From positions 1 to 64,000 of the forward strand of contig NZ_JASDCF010000014.1 of NCBI RefSeq assembly GCF_030408035.1: a stretch of 64,000 nucleotides of DNA. Direction: 5' to 3'. The stretch is from Psychrobacter sp. APC 3426 (lineage in GTDB: Bacteria > Pseudomonadota > Gammaproteobacteria > Pseudomonadales > Moraxellaceae). The notes beneath the pieces were generated by a model. It was not told the DNA's origin, made no database searches, and saw nothing but the letters and a program-made list of their open reading frames with translations. Positions 46,166 to 55,371 of this stretch are shown piece by piece. The translations under genes and the position numbers were made by a program. Numbering within the stretch: position 1 is the first letter of the stretch; each line of letters opens with the position of its first letter.

Positions 46166-47419
46166 CTATACCGCAGACGCACCGACTAATTTCACCTCAG
46201 CACGCTCCTCTTTTGCGATACCTGCATAATAGGTGCGCAAAATCTCTAGTACTTCAGGACGGCTAAAGTTCTCTGGCACATCGAGATCTTCTGATAGTGC
46301 TTTACGCAGCTTAGTGCCTGATACTTTGACATGCTCAGACGCTTCATGCGGGCATGTCTTATCAGAGGCCATGGCATTACAAGCATTACACCAAAACGTC
46401 CAGCCAATCTTTAATGGCTGAGTAATCAAATCGTCTTTACCGACATATTCAAAAATAGTCTGCGCATCAAACGCACCGTAGTAATCGCCGACACCCGCAT
46501 GGTCACGACCGACAATCAGATGGCTACAGCCATAGTTTTGACGGAATAGCGCATGTAATAATGCCTCACGTGGGCCAGCATAGCGCATATCCAACGGATA
46601 GCCTGCTTGGATAACGGTATCTTGTCTAAAGTAGTTGTCGATCAAGGTTTTGATGGCTTCTTGACGAACTTCGGCTGGGATATCGCCTGGTTTCAATGCC
46701 CCGAGCAATGAATGAATCAAGACTCCATCACAAATCTCGATAGCAATCTTGGCAAGGTATTCGTGTGAGCGATGCATTGGATTACGCGTTTGGAAAGCGG
46801 CAACCGTTTTCCAGCCTTTGGCATCCAGTATTTCCCGCGTTTCAGTAGGGGTTTTATAAATTTCCGGATATAAGGTTGGGAACTCGCCTTCGCTCAATAC
46901 TTCGACACTACCTGCGATATTTACTTCACCTTGGCTGAGTACTTGTTGCACGCCTGGATGTTCACTGTCAGTAGTGGTAAAGACTTGCTGACACTCATGT
47001 TCTTTATCAATGATATAAGTCTCTTCTACCGTCAAGATGCCCATAATCTCACCATCTTGCGCCACTAACGCGACTTTATCACCTTGGTTTAAGTTATCGG
47101 CAGTCGCTTTAGGCGCTGATAACGTGATGGGAATCGGCCAAAACAAGCCAGCATTGTCACCACTTTGCAGGCGCATATCATCAACCACCCCTTGCCAATC
47201 CGCTTGGTTCATAAAGCCATTTAGCGGCGTAAAGCCACCAATACCGAGCATAATCAAATCACCACGCTCACGCGAGCTCAGAGTAATCGTCGGCAAGCTG
47301 CTGGCAAGTTTCAATGCTTGGTTGCGGGTATCACCCTTTAATAGTAACGGTTTAAGATCGCTGCTGCCATGTGGCGGAACAAGTTTTGATGGCTGTTGGT
47401 TAGCAGTGGTAGATGTCAT
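46166..47419 (-). CDS. sat: Sulfate adenylyltransferase (ATP sulfurylase, Sat type)
   Basis: A 417-residue single-chain ATP sulfurylase making APS from sulfate and ATP. Motifs are [14 protein letters not shown] (QxRNP and HxxH), [16 protein letters not shown] and the Zn-type cysteine group [25 protein letters not shown] and [19 protein letters not shown] stretches match the family. It is divergent from the sulfite reductase gene across a 250-bp gap. It replaces the CysD/CysN pair used by enteric bacteria. Confidence 0.95.
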   Translation of the reverse strand: MTSTTANQQPSKLVPPHGSSDLKPLLLKGDTRNQALKLASSLPTITLSSRERGDLIMLGIGGFTPLNGFMNQADWQGVVDDMRLQSGDNAGLFWPIPITLSAPKATADNLNQGDKVALVAQDGEIMGILTVEETYIIDKEHECQQVFTTTDSEHPGVQQVLSQGEVNIAGSVEVLSEGEFPTLYPEIYKTPTETREILDAKGWKTVAAFQTRNPMHRSHEYLAKIAIEICDGVLIHSLLGALKPGDIPAEVRQEAIKTLIDNYFRQDTVIQAGYPLDMRYAGPREALLHALFRQNYGCSHLIVGRDHAGVGDYYGAFDAQTIFEYVGKDDLITQPLKIGWTFWCNACNAMASDKTCPHEASEHVKVSGTKLRKALSEDLDVPENFSRPEVLEILRTYYAGIAKEERAEVKLVGASAV

Positions 47420-47669
47420 TTTTTGAAACCTTTATAGGTAGTGATGAAATAAGTCGTGATAAATTTGATAAGCATAGGCTACCTAACTTTCGTTATGAAA
47501 ATTTATGCTGACTTTGGATATACATATGTCTTAAAGGAATTTATGTTTGCAGGCGCAAGCTTATATGATGTGACTCTGAATTGTTTACCTTGCGACTGGC
47601 AATAAGATTGATTACACACGCCAATCATTTTCGTCGCTGCTTTTATGTTTAAAAAATTGAGATTACGTC
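47420..47669. promoter_or_regulatory. Divergent promoter region sat / sulfite reductase
   Basis: A 250-bp AT-rich gap between divergent genes of one pathway. TAGGTAG and CTACCTA form a spaced inverted repeat close to sat. It would be the natural place for a CysB-type regulator to act, but I cannot name a confident site. Confidence 0.35.
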
Positions 47670-49355
47670 ATGTATCAATATAACTACGCTGACCAAGCCT
47701 TGGTAGAAGAACGAGTCGCCCAATTTCGCGACCAAACCGAACGGTTTTTGGCAGGCGAGCTGCCAGAAGAGCAATTTTTGCCGCTGCGTTTGCAGAACGG
47801 TCTTTATATCCAGCGTTATGCGCCTATGCTCCGTATCGCCATTCCTTACGGCTTGCTTGCCAGCTATCAGCTACGCAAATTGGCTGAGATTACCCGTAAG
47901 TATGATAAAGGCTATGGGCACATGACCACCCGTACCAATATGCAGCTGAACTGGCCAAAACTTGAAGAAGTGCCAGATATTTTGGCGGAGCTGGCATCGG
48001 TACAGATGCATGCCATCCAAACCTCAGGTAACTGTATCCGTAATACGACAACGGATCCTTACGCCGGTATTCATAAAGAAGAGATTGCCGATCCACGTCC
48101 TTATTGTGAGATTATTCGCCAGTGGTCAACCTTTCATCCTGAGTTTGCCTTTTTACCGCGCAAATTTAAGATTGCCGTCATTGGTACCGCCAATGATCGG
48201 GCAGCGACGCAGGTGCATGATATCGGACTGCATTTAAAAACCAATGAAGAAGGCGAGCTTGGCTTTGAAGTGATCGTTGGTGGTGGCTTAGGACGTACGC
48301 CAGTGATTGGCAAAACCATTAATAAATTTTTACCACGCCATCATTTACTCAGCTATTTAGATGCGATTTTGCGCGTCTATAATCTGCATGGTCGCCGCGA
48401 TAATAAATTCAAAGCGCGTATCAAAATATTAGTCGAGAGCATGGGCGGTCCTGCCTTTGCTAAACTGGTCGACGCTGAATGGGAAGCACACACCAAAGAT
48501 GGCTCATTAACTCTAACCGATGCCAACTTTGACAAAGCCAGTAGTTATTTTACCGAACCTGATTATCTAAGCTTTGATGCGCTCCAAGTACAGTCGGACT
48601 TGCAGCAGCAATTAAACGCTGATAAAGACTTTGCCAATTGGTATAACCAAAATACGGTCGCCCATAAAATTGCAGGTTATCGCGCCGTGGTGATTTCGTT
48701 AAAAGCAGGGTTGGTCAATGGTAAGTACGTGCCTTCAGGTGATATCAGTGAGTCGCAAATGGACGCCCTCGCCGATTTGTCTGATCGTTATAGCTTTGGT
48801 GAGTTGCGCGGTACGTATCAGCAAAATCTGGTATTCGCTGATGTGCAAACCAATGAGCTTTATGAATTGTGGCAGCAGCTATCAGATTTGCATTTAGCAC
48901 GCGCCAATATCAACACCCTAACCGACATGATTGTCTGCCCAGGTTGGGATTATTGCTCACTGGCCAATGCGACTACGCACAATATCGCTGAGCAAATCGA
49001 AAAGCAGTTTGATGATTTGGATTACTTGTATGATCTTGGTGATATTCGCCTAAACATGTCAGGCTGCATGAATGCCTGCGCCCACCATCACACAGGTGAT
49101 ATCGGTATCTTGGGTGTGGACAAAAAAGGCGAGCACTGGTATCAGATTAGCCTTGGCGGTAACTCTAGTAATGACGCCAAATTGGGCAAAATCTTAGGAA
49201 AAGCGGTGCCAGCGGATGATGTGGCCAGCACGCTACAAACCATTTTAGATGTGTATCTCGATATACGCGGCACTAACGAACAAGATGTTGAGGGTTTTGG
49301 TGACGTGATTGACCGCGTTGGTATCGCCCCCTTTAAGGAGAAGGTCTATGGCTAA
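47670..49355 (+). CDS. cysI: Siroheme sulfite/nitrite reductase hemoprotein
   Basis: A 561-residue siroheme/[4Fe-4S] enzyme. Motifs: HMTTRTNMQLNWPKLE and QTSGNCIRNTTTDPYAG in the N-terminal half; the cluster-binding cysteines in CPGWDYCSLANATTH and MSGCMNACAHHHTGDIG in the C-terminal half. It reduces sulfite to sulfide; position beside sat, DUF934 and cysH favours sulfite over nitrite. Flavoprotein partner CysJ is absent in this window, so electrons may come from ferredoxin or another reductase. DUF934 overlaps its end by eight bases. Confidence 0.92.
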   Translation: MYQYNYADQALVEERVAQFRDQTERFLAGELPEEQFLPLRLQNGLYIQRYAPMLRIAIPYGLLASYQLRKLAEITRKYDKGYGHMTTRTNMQLNWPKLEEVPDILAELASVQMHAIQTSGNCIRNTTTDPYAGIHKEEIADPRPYCEIIRQWSTFHPEFAFLPRKFKIAVIGTANDRAATQVHDIGLHLKTNEEGELGFEVIVGGGLGRTPVIGKTINKFLPRHHLLSYLDAILRVYNLHGRRDNKFKARIKILVESMGGPAFAKLVDAEWEAHTKDGSLTLTDANFDKASSYFTEPDYLSFDALQVQSDLQQQLNADKDFANWYNQNTVAHKIAGYRAVVISLKAGLVNGKYVPSGDISESQMDALADLSDRYSFGELRGTYQQNLVFADVQTNELYELWQQLSDLHLARANINTLTDMIVCPGWDYCSLANATTHNIAEQIEKQFDDLDYLYDLGDIRLNMSGCMNACAHHHTGDIGILGVDKKGEHWYQISLGGNSSNDAKLGKILGKAVPADDVASTLQTILDVYLDIRGTNEQDVEGFGDVIDRVGIAPFKEKVYG

Positions 49356-49938
49356 TCATCATGTGCTCGATAGCCATGGCGCAGACATCAGTGGCGAAGA
49401 TACTTGGCAAGCGCTAGCGACAGCGCAGCTGCCTGACGGTATCGCGTTATCAAACCTGACCTTACTTGAGCTGTTACACAAACAAGAAAAAGTTGATGTA
49501 CTTGTCCCACTAGCAGATTTATTAAATGCTGATGGAAAACTGGCAAACGGTTTGCTAGAGCAAGTATTGGATATCCTCAAGCAGCACAGCAGCCGATTGG
49601 GTGTGTGGATCACATCCAACACCGATGCTGATGATCTGTCTGATGTAAAAGAATTTTTATTGACGCAAGACTTGATCGTCATTCATGTCCCAAGTTTTGT
49701 GGATGGTCGCGGTTTTAGTTTTGCACAGACCCTGCGTCAGCTTGGTTATGAAGGTGATATTCGCATGGCAGGCGCGTTTGGTCGTGATCAAATCGCTTAT
49801 TTGCTGCGCGCTGGTGCTACTAGCTTTGTACTCAATGAGCATGATGCTAAATCTGATATTAGCCAAGCGTTCACTGCCCTAGCCAGTAGCTATGATGGTC
49901 GAGACGCTTCAGCATTACCGATGTTCTCAAAAACCTAA
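49348..49938 (+). CDS. DUF934 protein of the sulfite-reductase operon
   Basis: A 196-residue soluble protein of DUF934, regularly found between sulfite reductase and cysH in proteobacteria. Conserved parts are VLVPLADLLNADGKL, SFVDGRGFSFAQTLRQLGYEG and IRMAGAFGRDQIAYLLRAG. The ATG at 49348 follows AAGGAGAAGGTCT and overlaps the reductase end, so translation is coupled. No catalytic motif is clear; a role in electron delivery to, or assembly of, the reductase is a guess from context. Confidence 0.9.
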   Translation: MANHHVLDSHGADISGEDTWQALATAQLPDGIALSNLTLLELLHKQEKVDVLVPLADLLNADGKLANGLLEQVLDILKQHSSRLGVWITSNTDADDLSDVKEFLLTQDLIVIHVPSFVDGRGFSFAQTLRQLGYEGDIRMAGAFGRDQIAYLLRAGATSFVLNEHDAKSDISQAFTALASSYDGRDASALPMFSKT

Positions 49939-49989
49939 ACTCAATATTAAAGACCCATTTTTATAGTAACTATTATTAAGGAATGTATT

Positions 49990-50628
49990 ATGAGCCAATT
50001 ACACCCAAACCTAGATATCGACCAAGCCAACCAAGACCTGCAAGGTAAGTCACCTGAGCAAATCGTTGAGTGGGCACTGACTCAAGCAAAAAACCCAATC
50101 ATCACGACCAACTTCCGTCCATATGAATCAGCAATTTTGCACTTGGTTGCCAAACAGCGTCCTGATATCACGGTATTGTGGGTAGACTCAGGCTATAACA
50201 CCGATGCGACCTATCAGTTTGCCAACAAATTGATTCGTGATCTTGATCTCAACGTCGTGACGTATATTCCAAAACAAACCGCTGCCCATCGTGACGCCAC
50301 CATGAATGGCATCCCAGGCATTGACAACCCGCAACATGGCGAGTTCACTGAACAAGTGAAACTTGAGCCATTCCGCCGCGCCCTTGCTGAGCTAAAGCCT
50401 GACGTATGGTTTAACGCGATTCGTAAAGACCAAACAGAATTCCGTCAAGGGCTTGATGTACTTAGCTTATCAAAAGACGGCGTACTAAAGGTAGCGCCAT
50501 TGTTTGAAAAAACAGATGCTGATCTAGACGTGTACTTAGATGAGCACAACTTGCCAAACGAGCATGACTACTTTGATCCAACGAAAGTAGAAGAAAGCCG
50601 TGAGTGTGGCTTGCATACTCAGCTGTAA
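49990..50628 (+). CDS. cysH: CysH phosphoadenylyl/adenylyl-sulfate reductase
   Basis: A 212-residue PP-loop reductase. The nucleotide loop corresponds to TTNFRPYESAILHLV, then VDSGYNTDATYQFA; the C-terminal ECGLH holds the catalytic Cys, which is the only cysteine in the protein. APS reductases with an iron-sulfur cluster carry extra Cys pairs, which are missing, so PAPS rather than APS would be predicted as substrate. Third gene of the reductase operon, 51 bases after DUF934, then a terminator. It yields sulfite for the adjacent reductase. Confidence 0.92.
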   Translation: MSQLHPNLDIDQANQDLQGKSPEQIVEWALTQAKNPIITTNFRPYESAILHLVAKQRPDITVLWVDSGYNTDATYQFANKLIRDLDLNVVTYIPKQTAAHRDATMNGIPGIDNPQHGEFTEQVKLEPFRRALAELKPDVWFNAIRKDQTEFRQGLDVLSLSKDGVLKVAPLFEKTDADLDVYLDEHNLPNEHDYFDPTKVEESRECGLHTQL

Positions 50629-50665
50629 TATTGCTGACTTAATAAATCACCATGTTTGAATGTAA

Positions 50666-50699
50666 AAAGCCCTTTTAAAGAATAAAAGGGCTTTTTTTT
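50666..50699 (+). terminator. Terminator after cysH
   Basis: AAAGCCCTTTTA and TAAAAGGGCTTT form a 12-bp stem followed by a T-run. Confidence 0.9.
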
Positions 50700-50728
50700 A
50701 TTTAGATAGCTTATGATTTTTTAGCGAG

Positions 50729-51470
50729 TTATTTACGTCCCAGCACCCAACCTCCATCCATAAAGACGTTCGAGCCGTGCATATAGTTTGAGTCATCGGA
50801 TGCTAAAAACACAGCAAGCGCTGCAATTTCTTCAGGCTTGCCAGCACGTTTAGCTGGTATGCGATTTAGACGCTCATCCTCAATACCGTCCGTCATTGGG
50901 GTTTCGATAAAGCCTGGCGATAGAATATTCACCTTGACGCCTTGACTACCGAAATCAAATGCCAACTGCTTGGTAAATCCTAGCACTGCATGCTTTGAGG
51001 TCACATAAGCGGAACCGCCTGGGCCTGCCATTTGCGTGGCTTGGGAGCCAACATTAATAATGGCTCCATGCCCTTGCTTGATAAAGTGCGGAATCACCGC
51101 TTTTGAGGCAAGATATGGCGCTTTGACATTAATAGCCATCAATTTGTCATATAAATCTTCCTCTAACTCGACGGCATTATCATAAGCGTCATGGATGCTG
51201 GCACCATTATACAAGATGTCAATTTGACCATAAGTTTCTAAGGCTTTATCGACCACCGCTTGAATCTCTGCTTTCTTTGTCACGTCAGCATGCACAAAGA
51301 TAGCTTCTTGACCTTTATCTGTCATGTCATTGACAATGCGCTTGCCGTCTTCATCATCGCGCCCCGTGACGACTACTTTTGCACCCTCGTTAGCATACGC
51401 TTTCGCAGTCGCTTCGCCCAGTCCTTGATGTGCCACCAAATATAATGGCTACTCTGTCTTGTAATTTCAT
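50729..51470 (-). pseudogene. Short-chain dehydrogenase with N-terminal frameshift
   Basis: An SDR of about 247 codons. The body is complete: NAG-type turn NGASIHDAY, catalytic Ser and YVTSKHA (Y-x-x-x-K), and C-terminal GSNVFMDGGWVLGRK. The true ATG at 51470 (MKLQDRVAII) has a ribosome site GGGATAAG, but the frame breaks in the nucleotide-binding loop: one extra T on the plus strand at about 51431 turns GGHQGLG into a shifted reading. Removing it restores FGGHQGLGEATAK. Either a recent mutation or a sequencing error; an internal GTG or TTG start could give only a shortened protein without the full Gly motif. Confidence 0.8.
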
Positions 51471-51747
51471 AGTGCTTATCCCTATTTTATGTATTGTAAA
51501 TTTAATTTCTTATCTAATTGTCTGTGGATTAGATTAACATAGTCATCTAACACTCAATGTTAGGCTATGTTGGGTATTTTTATAAGCCGAAATAACGTTT
51601 CGTTAACGTCTTATTGTTTAACATTGAGGTATTCTATGGCTTGCCTTAGTGGGCTACACGTCATTAAGCTGACTTTTTAAAGCCAAATCATGGACGAAGT
51701 TGCCCAATCCTTATAGGCACTCGCGCTCATCAATATGGATATTTGTT

Positions 51748-52698
51748 ATGCCCTTTATAAAAAAAATCGATTCATTCTATGAAAAACTGCACGATAAGCT
51801 GCCAGCTGTAGGTAAAGCAGCCTCCTTTTTGACCGGTACAGGCGTCCTCACGGCCAACAGTGCGATGGTTGGTCTGCCTATTTGGAGCTTAGGCGCGGCA
51901 AAAGTATTGACTGGAGCAAAAGCGGCTGATGATGCATTAATTGCGATTACCAAGTACTGGATTAATAGTAATAATGCCGTGATTGACCACGCACTACCCC
52001 ATAAAGACTGGCGCATTAACCTGCCCGACGATTTGAGCGAAGACAAGCAGTATCTACTGGTAAGTAACCATCAATCGTGGGTTGATACCAGTATCGTACA
52101 ATATATCAGCCAAGATACGCTTCCTTTAACGCGGTTTTTTACCAAGTTTAATTTGATTTACATTCCTGTTATCGGTCAAGCTTTTTATTTCTTAGACTTT
52201 CCGATGATGAAGCGCTTTTCTGCCAAAGCGATGGCCAAGAATCCAGATCTTAAAAAACAAAACTTAATTGAGGCCAAGCGTGCCTGTCGTCAATTAAAAA
52301 ACAAACCTTTTGCCTTATTGAATTACTTAGAAGGCACGCGCTTTACTAAAGAAAAACATGACCAGCAGAAATCCCCTTATCAGCATTTATTAAAACCCCG
52401 CGCTGGCGGGTTGTCATTGGCGCTTAATGCGTTAGGCAATGAATTGGATTCTATTTTAGATATCACAATCGTCTATCCAGACGGTGCGCCTGACTATGAT
52501 GATTTATGGAAGGGCAATATTCGCCGCTTGGGAGTCGATGTGACTCGCTTAACCATACCGGACGAATTGTTTTCTGCCATCATGGACGGCGGTTATGACC
52601 GTGACGAGGCTACTAAAAAAATGATGTTTGATTGGTTAGAGGATATTTGGCAACAAAAAGATGCTCGTATTACTAAGATGCTAAGTGAATTTGAATAG
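51748..52698 (+). CDS. Lysophospholipid acyltransferase (PlsC/YihG-like)
   Basis: A 316-residue acyltransferase. The core motif NHQSWVDT (NHxxxxD) is near residue 105, and LNYLEGTRFTKEK is the second conserved block (EGTR). An N-terminal hydrophobic stretch suggests membrane attachment. The ATG at 51748 follows GGATATTTGTT; an upstream start adds 16 residues. It probably adds an acyl chain to lysophosphatidic acid or a related lipid. A terminator lies about 60 bases downstream. Confidence 0.85.
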   Translation: MPFIKKIDSFYEKLHDKLPAVGKAASFLTGTGVLTANSAMVGLPIWSLGAAKVLTGAKAADDALIAITKYWINSNNAVIDHALPHKDWRINLPDDLSEDKQYLLVSNHQSWVDTSIVQYISQDTLPLTRFFTKFNLIYIPVIGQAFYFLDFPMMKRFSAKAMAKNPDLKKQNLIEAKRACRQLKNKPFALLNYLEGTRFTKEKHDQQKSPYQHLLKPRAGGLSLALNALGNELDSILDITIVYPDGAPDYDDLWKGNIRRLGVDVTRLTIPDELFSAIMDGGYDRDEATKKMMFDWLEDIWQQKDARITKMLSEFE

Positions 52699-52755
52699 GT
52701 TGTTTTATATTATTCAATCTAGTCCTTAAACGCAAAAATCTAATATAAATAACAG

Positions 52756-52786
52756 CCACAAGCTCAAGAATTAGCTTGTGGTTTTT
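52756..52786 (+). terminator. Terminator after the acyltransferase gene
   Basis: CCACAAGCT and AGCTTGTGG form a 9-bp stem with an 8-base loop followed by five T residues. Confidence 0.88.
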
Positions 52787-52954
52787 CACCTCTCTCCTCT
52801 CTACTTTAAAGACTCAGCTATTCCACATATCATCAAAACATCTCTCTATCATGACAAAAACGAATATGCTAATGCCAATTCACTGCATGAGACGTAGCGC
52901 GTGATACCTCATAATGGTGGCATATTTTATATTGATTGAATCATTGGTGATGCT

Positions 52955-54574
52955 ATGAACACCTTTCCCTTATTTTTTAAATTAGATGACCGCAAAGTAT
53001 TGATCGTTGGTGGCGGTGATGTCGCGCTACGTAAAGCAGACTTACTCAGTCGCGCTGGAGCTTGTATCACAATTCTTGCACCTAGTATCAGCGCTGAAAT
53101 ACAAGCCTTGCTCAGCCACACTAAGTACAAAGCCAAGCATGCACTTATTTATGAAAACTACAATAAAGCTTACATGACAGGTGCGCGCGTTATTATCGCC
53201 GCGACTGATGACGAAGGGCTGAATCATCAAATACATGCTGATGCTACCGAACTCAACATTCCAGTAAACGTGGTTGATACTCCGCATTTATGCGACTTTA
53301 TATTTCCTGCCATTGTCGATCGCAATCCCATTGTGATTGGTATCTCCTCTAATGGCAAAGCGCCGGTACTCGCACGTTTACTGCGTGCACGTCTTGAAAC
53401 TCTAATTCCGCAAGGTTATGGCAAACTGGCCAAACTTGCTGGTGAGTTTCGCGCGGAAGTCAAAACCAAAATACCAACCCTTACCGGACGTAGGCAGTTT
53501 TGGGAGCGCGCCTTTGAAGGTGACGTCAGTCAGCTGATGTTTGCGGGTAATGAAAAGGAAGCTGCTGCCCAATTGCAAGCGGATTTGGATCATACAGCAG
53601 CAGCTATCAGTGCGGAAAATGCAGTAGACAATACATCTACAGAATCCCAAACCGTAAAAAATACAATGGGCGAAGTTTATATCGTTGGTGCAGGCCCTGG
53701 TGATCCAGAGCTGCTTACCTTTAAAGCGCTGCGCCTCATGCAGCAAGCCGACATTGTCTATTATGATGCGTTAGTTTCTCCGCAAGTATTGGATTTATGC
53801 CGCCGTGATGCCGATAAAGTGTTTGTTGGTAAAAAACGCAGCAACCATGCGGTCGCGCAGCTTGGTATCAATGAGCTGCTAGTCAATAGTGCGAAAGAAG
53901 GTCGACGCGTCGTTCGTCTAAAAGGCGGCGATCCCTTCATCTTTGGACGTGGTGGTGAAGAGATTGAAAGCTTACGTGCGCATGGCGTCCCTTATCAAGT
54001 AGTACCTGGTATCACTGCTGCTAATGCTGCTGCAAGCTATGCAGGAATTCCGCTGACTCACCGTGACCACTCACAATCAGTACGTTTCGTCACTGGATTT
54101 TTGAAGGCTGGCGCACCCAACAGTAATTTTAAAAGCTTTTTAAATACCGATGAGACCGTCGTGTTTTATATGGGTTTGCATTCGCTAGCGCGTTTGACTG
54201 AAGGTTTAATTGACGCAGGGCGCAGTAGCGACACCCCAATTGCTATCGTCTCTAACGCCAGTATGCCCAATCAGCAAGTATTAACTGGTACGCTTGAGAC
54301 TATTGTTGCTCAGCAAGAGCAGAACCAACTGCCCACGCCAGCTTTATTAATTATGGGAGACGTAGTTGCATTGCATCATGACTTGGCTTGGTACAATCTA
54401 CATCTGCAGCAGCATGAGCAAAGTCTAGCTAATACTGAAAGTAATTGGCTGCGTGGCGGGACAGCAACAACACCAAAGGGTAAAGCTGTTAATCAACAAG
54501 CTCATGCGTTATCAATGATTACTACTCTTTCTGAGTCAAAAGAAGATAGTTTAGAGCATTTGGTTATTGGCTAG
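52955..54574 (+). CDS. cysG: Siroheme synthase (multifunctional CysG)
   Basis: A 539-residue fusion. The N-terminal part (about 1-210) is precorrin-2 dehydrogenase/ferrochelatase, with the NAD-binding VLIVGGGDVALRKADLL. The C-terminal part (from about residue 243) is uroporphyrinogen-III methyltransferase: VGAGPGDPELLTFKALR, VRLKGGDPFIFGRGGEE and VPGITAANAAASYAGIPLTHR. E. coli CysG has 457 residues; here a linker and about 60 extra C-terminal residues after MGDVVALH are added. It supplies siroheme for the sulfite reductase encoded 3.6 kb upstream. Confidence 0.95.
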   Translation: MNTFPLFFKLDDRKVLIVGGGDVALRKADLLSRAGACITILAPSISAEIQALLSHTKYKAKHALIYENYNKAYMTGARVIIAATDDEGLNHQIHADATELNIPVNVVDTPHLCDFIFPAIVDRNPIVIGISSNGKAPVLARLLRARLETLIPQGYGKLAKLAGEFRAEVKTKIPTLTGRRQFWERAFEGDVSQLMFAGNEKEAAAQLQADLDHTAAAISAENAVDNTSTESQTVKNTMGEVYIVGAGPGDPELLTFKALRLMQQADIVYYDALVSPQVLDLCRRDADKVFVGKKRSNHAVAQLGINELLVNSAKEGRRVVRLKGGDPFIFGRGGEEIESLRAHGVPYQVVPGITAANAAASYAGIPLTHRDHSQSVRFVTGFLKAGAPNSNFKSFLNTDETVVFYMGLHSLARLTEGLIDAGRSSDTPIAIVSNASMPNQQVLTGTLETIVAQQEQNQLPTPALLIMGDVVALHHDLAWYNLHLQQHEQSLANTESNWLRGGTATTPKGKAVNQQAHALSMITTLSESKEDSLEHLVIG

Positions 54575-54595
54575 TGCGATCTGCATATTTTAAAA

Positions 54596-54630
54596 AGCCA
54601 AGCTAAGAATTATTAGCTTGGCTTTTTTTA
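54596..54630. terminator. Bidirectional terminator after cysG
   Basis: AGCCAAGCT (54596-54604) and AGCTTGGCT (54615-54623), A-run on the left and seven T on the right. Serves cysG and possibly the convergent secreted-protein gene. Confidence 0.85.
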
Positions 54631-54671
54631 TTTTAATTTTTACCGGATAACCTTGATGCTGATTAATAAAA

Positions 54672-55196
54672 CTATTGCTTAAACCAACCAAAGGCATTTT
54701 TGCTTCTATCATAGTCAAAACAGAACTCTGGATGGTACTTAGGGTCATAATCGTATGCGTTGCGATAAGCATATATATTACCCTTAAAACAAAACTCATT
54801 AGACGCTTTATCAAAATCAAATTCTATCTTTTCGCCTTTAGCATTGACGGATTGAGTTGCCTCACCAAAACTCCAATAAAATGGCGTTACTGTTTTTTTG
54901 TTTTTGTCTACACTGACCATTTGATAGACATTACTACCTTCTGGCTTATAAATATAAAGTAGTCTATCATTTGCGAAGTTTGCTTTTCGAGCCTTCATTA
55001 CGTTTGCGAAGGTTTCCATACGTCCATCAGCACAAAAATCTTCATCATCATGATCAAAATTGCAGTTCGTAACGGTAATACCATATCTTGTTTTTGAGTT
55101 ATTATCTGCTATAGCGGTTGTGGAAAACAGCACTGCTACACTAGCCAGCATAGCACTTGAGACTCTTATTCTTGAGGATTTGATATATTCAAACAT
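54672..55196 (-). CDS. Small secreted protein, unknown function
   Basis: A 174-residue protein with a Sec signal peptide (SSAMLASVAVLFSTTAIA, cleavage after AIA). The mature part is rich in Asp, Asn, Tyr and Phe and has four cysteines (TNCNF, DFCADGR, FCFKG, FCFDY) that could form two disulfides. Start is the ATG at 55196. No family recognised. Transcribed alone, opposite to its neighbours. Confidence 0.75.
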   Translation of the reverse strand: MFEYIKSSRIRVSSAMLASVAVLFSTTAIADNNSKTRYGITVTNCNFDHDDEDFCADGRMETFANVMKARKANFANDRLLYIYKPEGSNVYQMVSVDKNKKTVTPFYWSFGEATQSVNAKGEKIEFDFDKASNEFCFKGNIYAYRNAYDYDPKYHPEFCFDYDRSKNAFGWFKQ

Positions 55197-55371
55197 ACTA
55201 ATTCCTTTTTAAATTGACAATATCATTTTTTACAACCAAACTATTGTATTCTAAAATAGGAAACAAAGTTGATTTATTTGGTCACTAATAAACTAACTTT
55301 TTAAGTCAGAGCAAACCCCACCAATTCTTGCTAGAATAATCGCTGTCTCTTATCCATTATTAAGCGCAACT

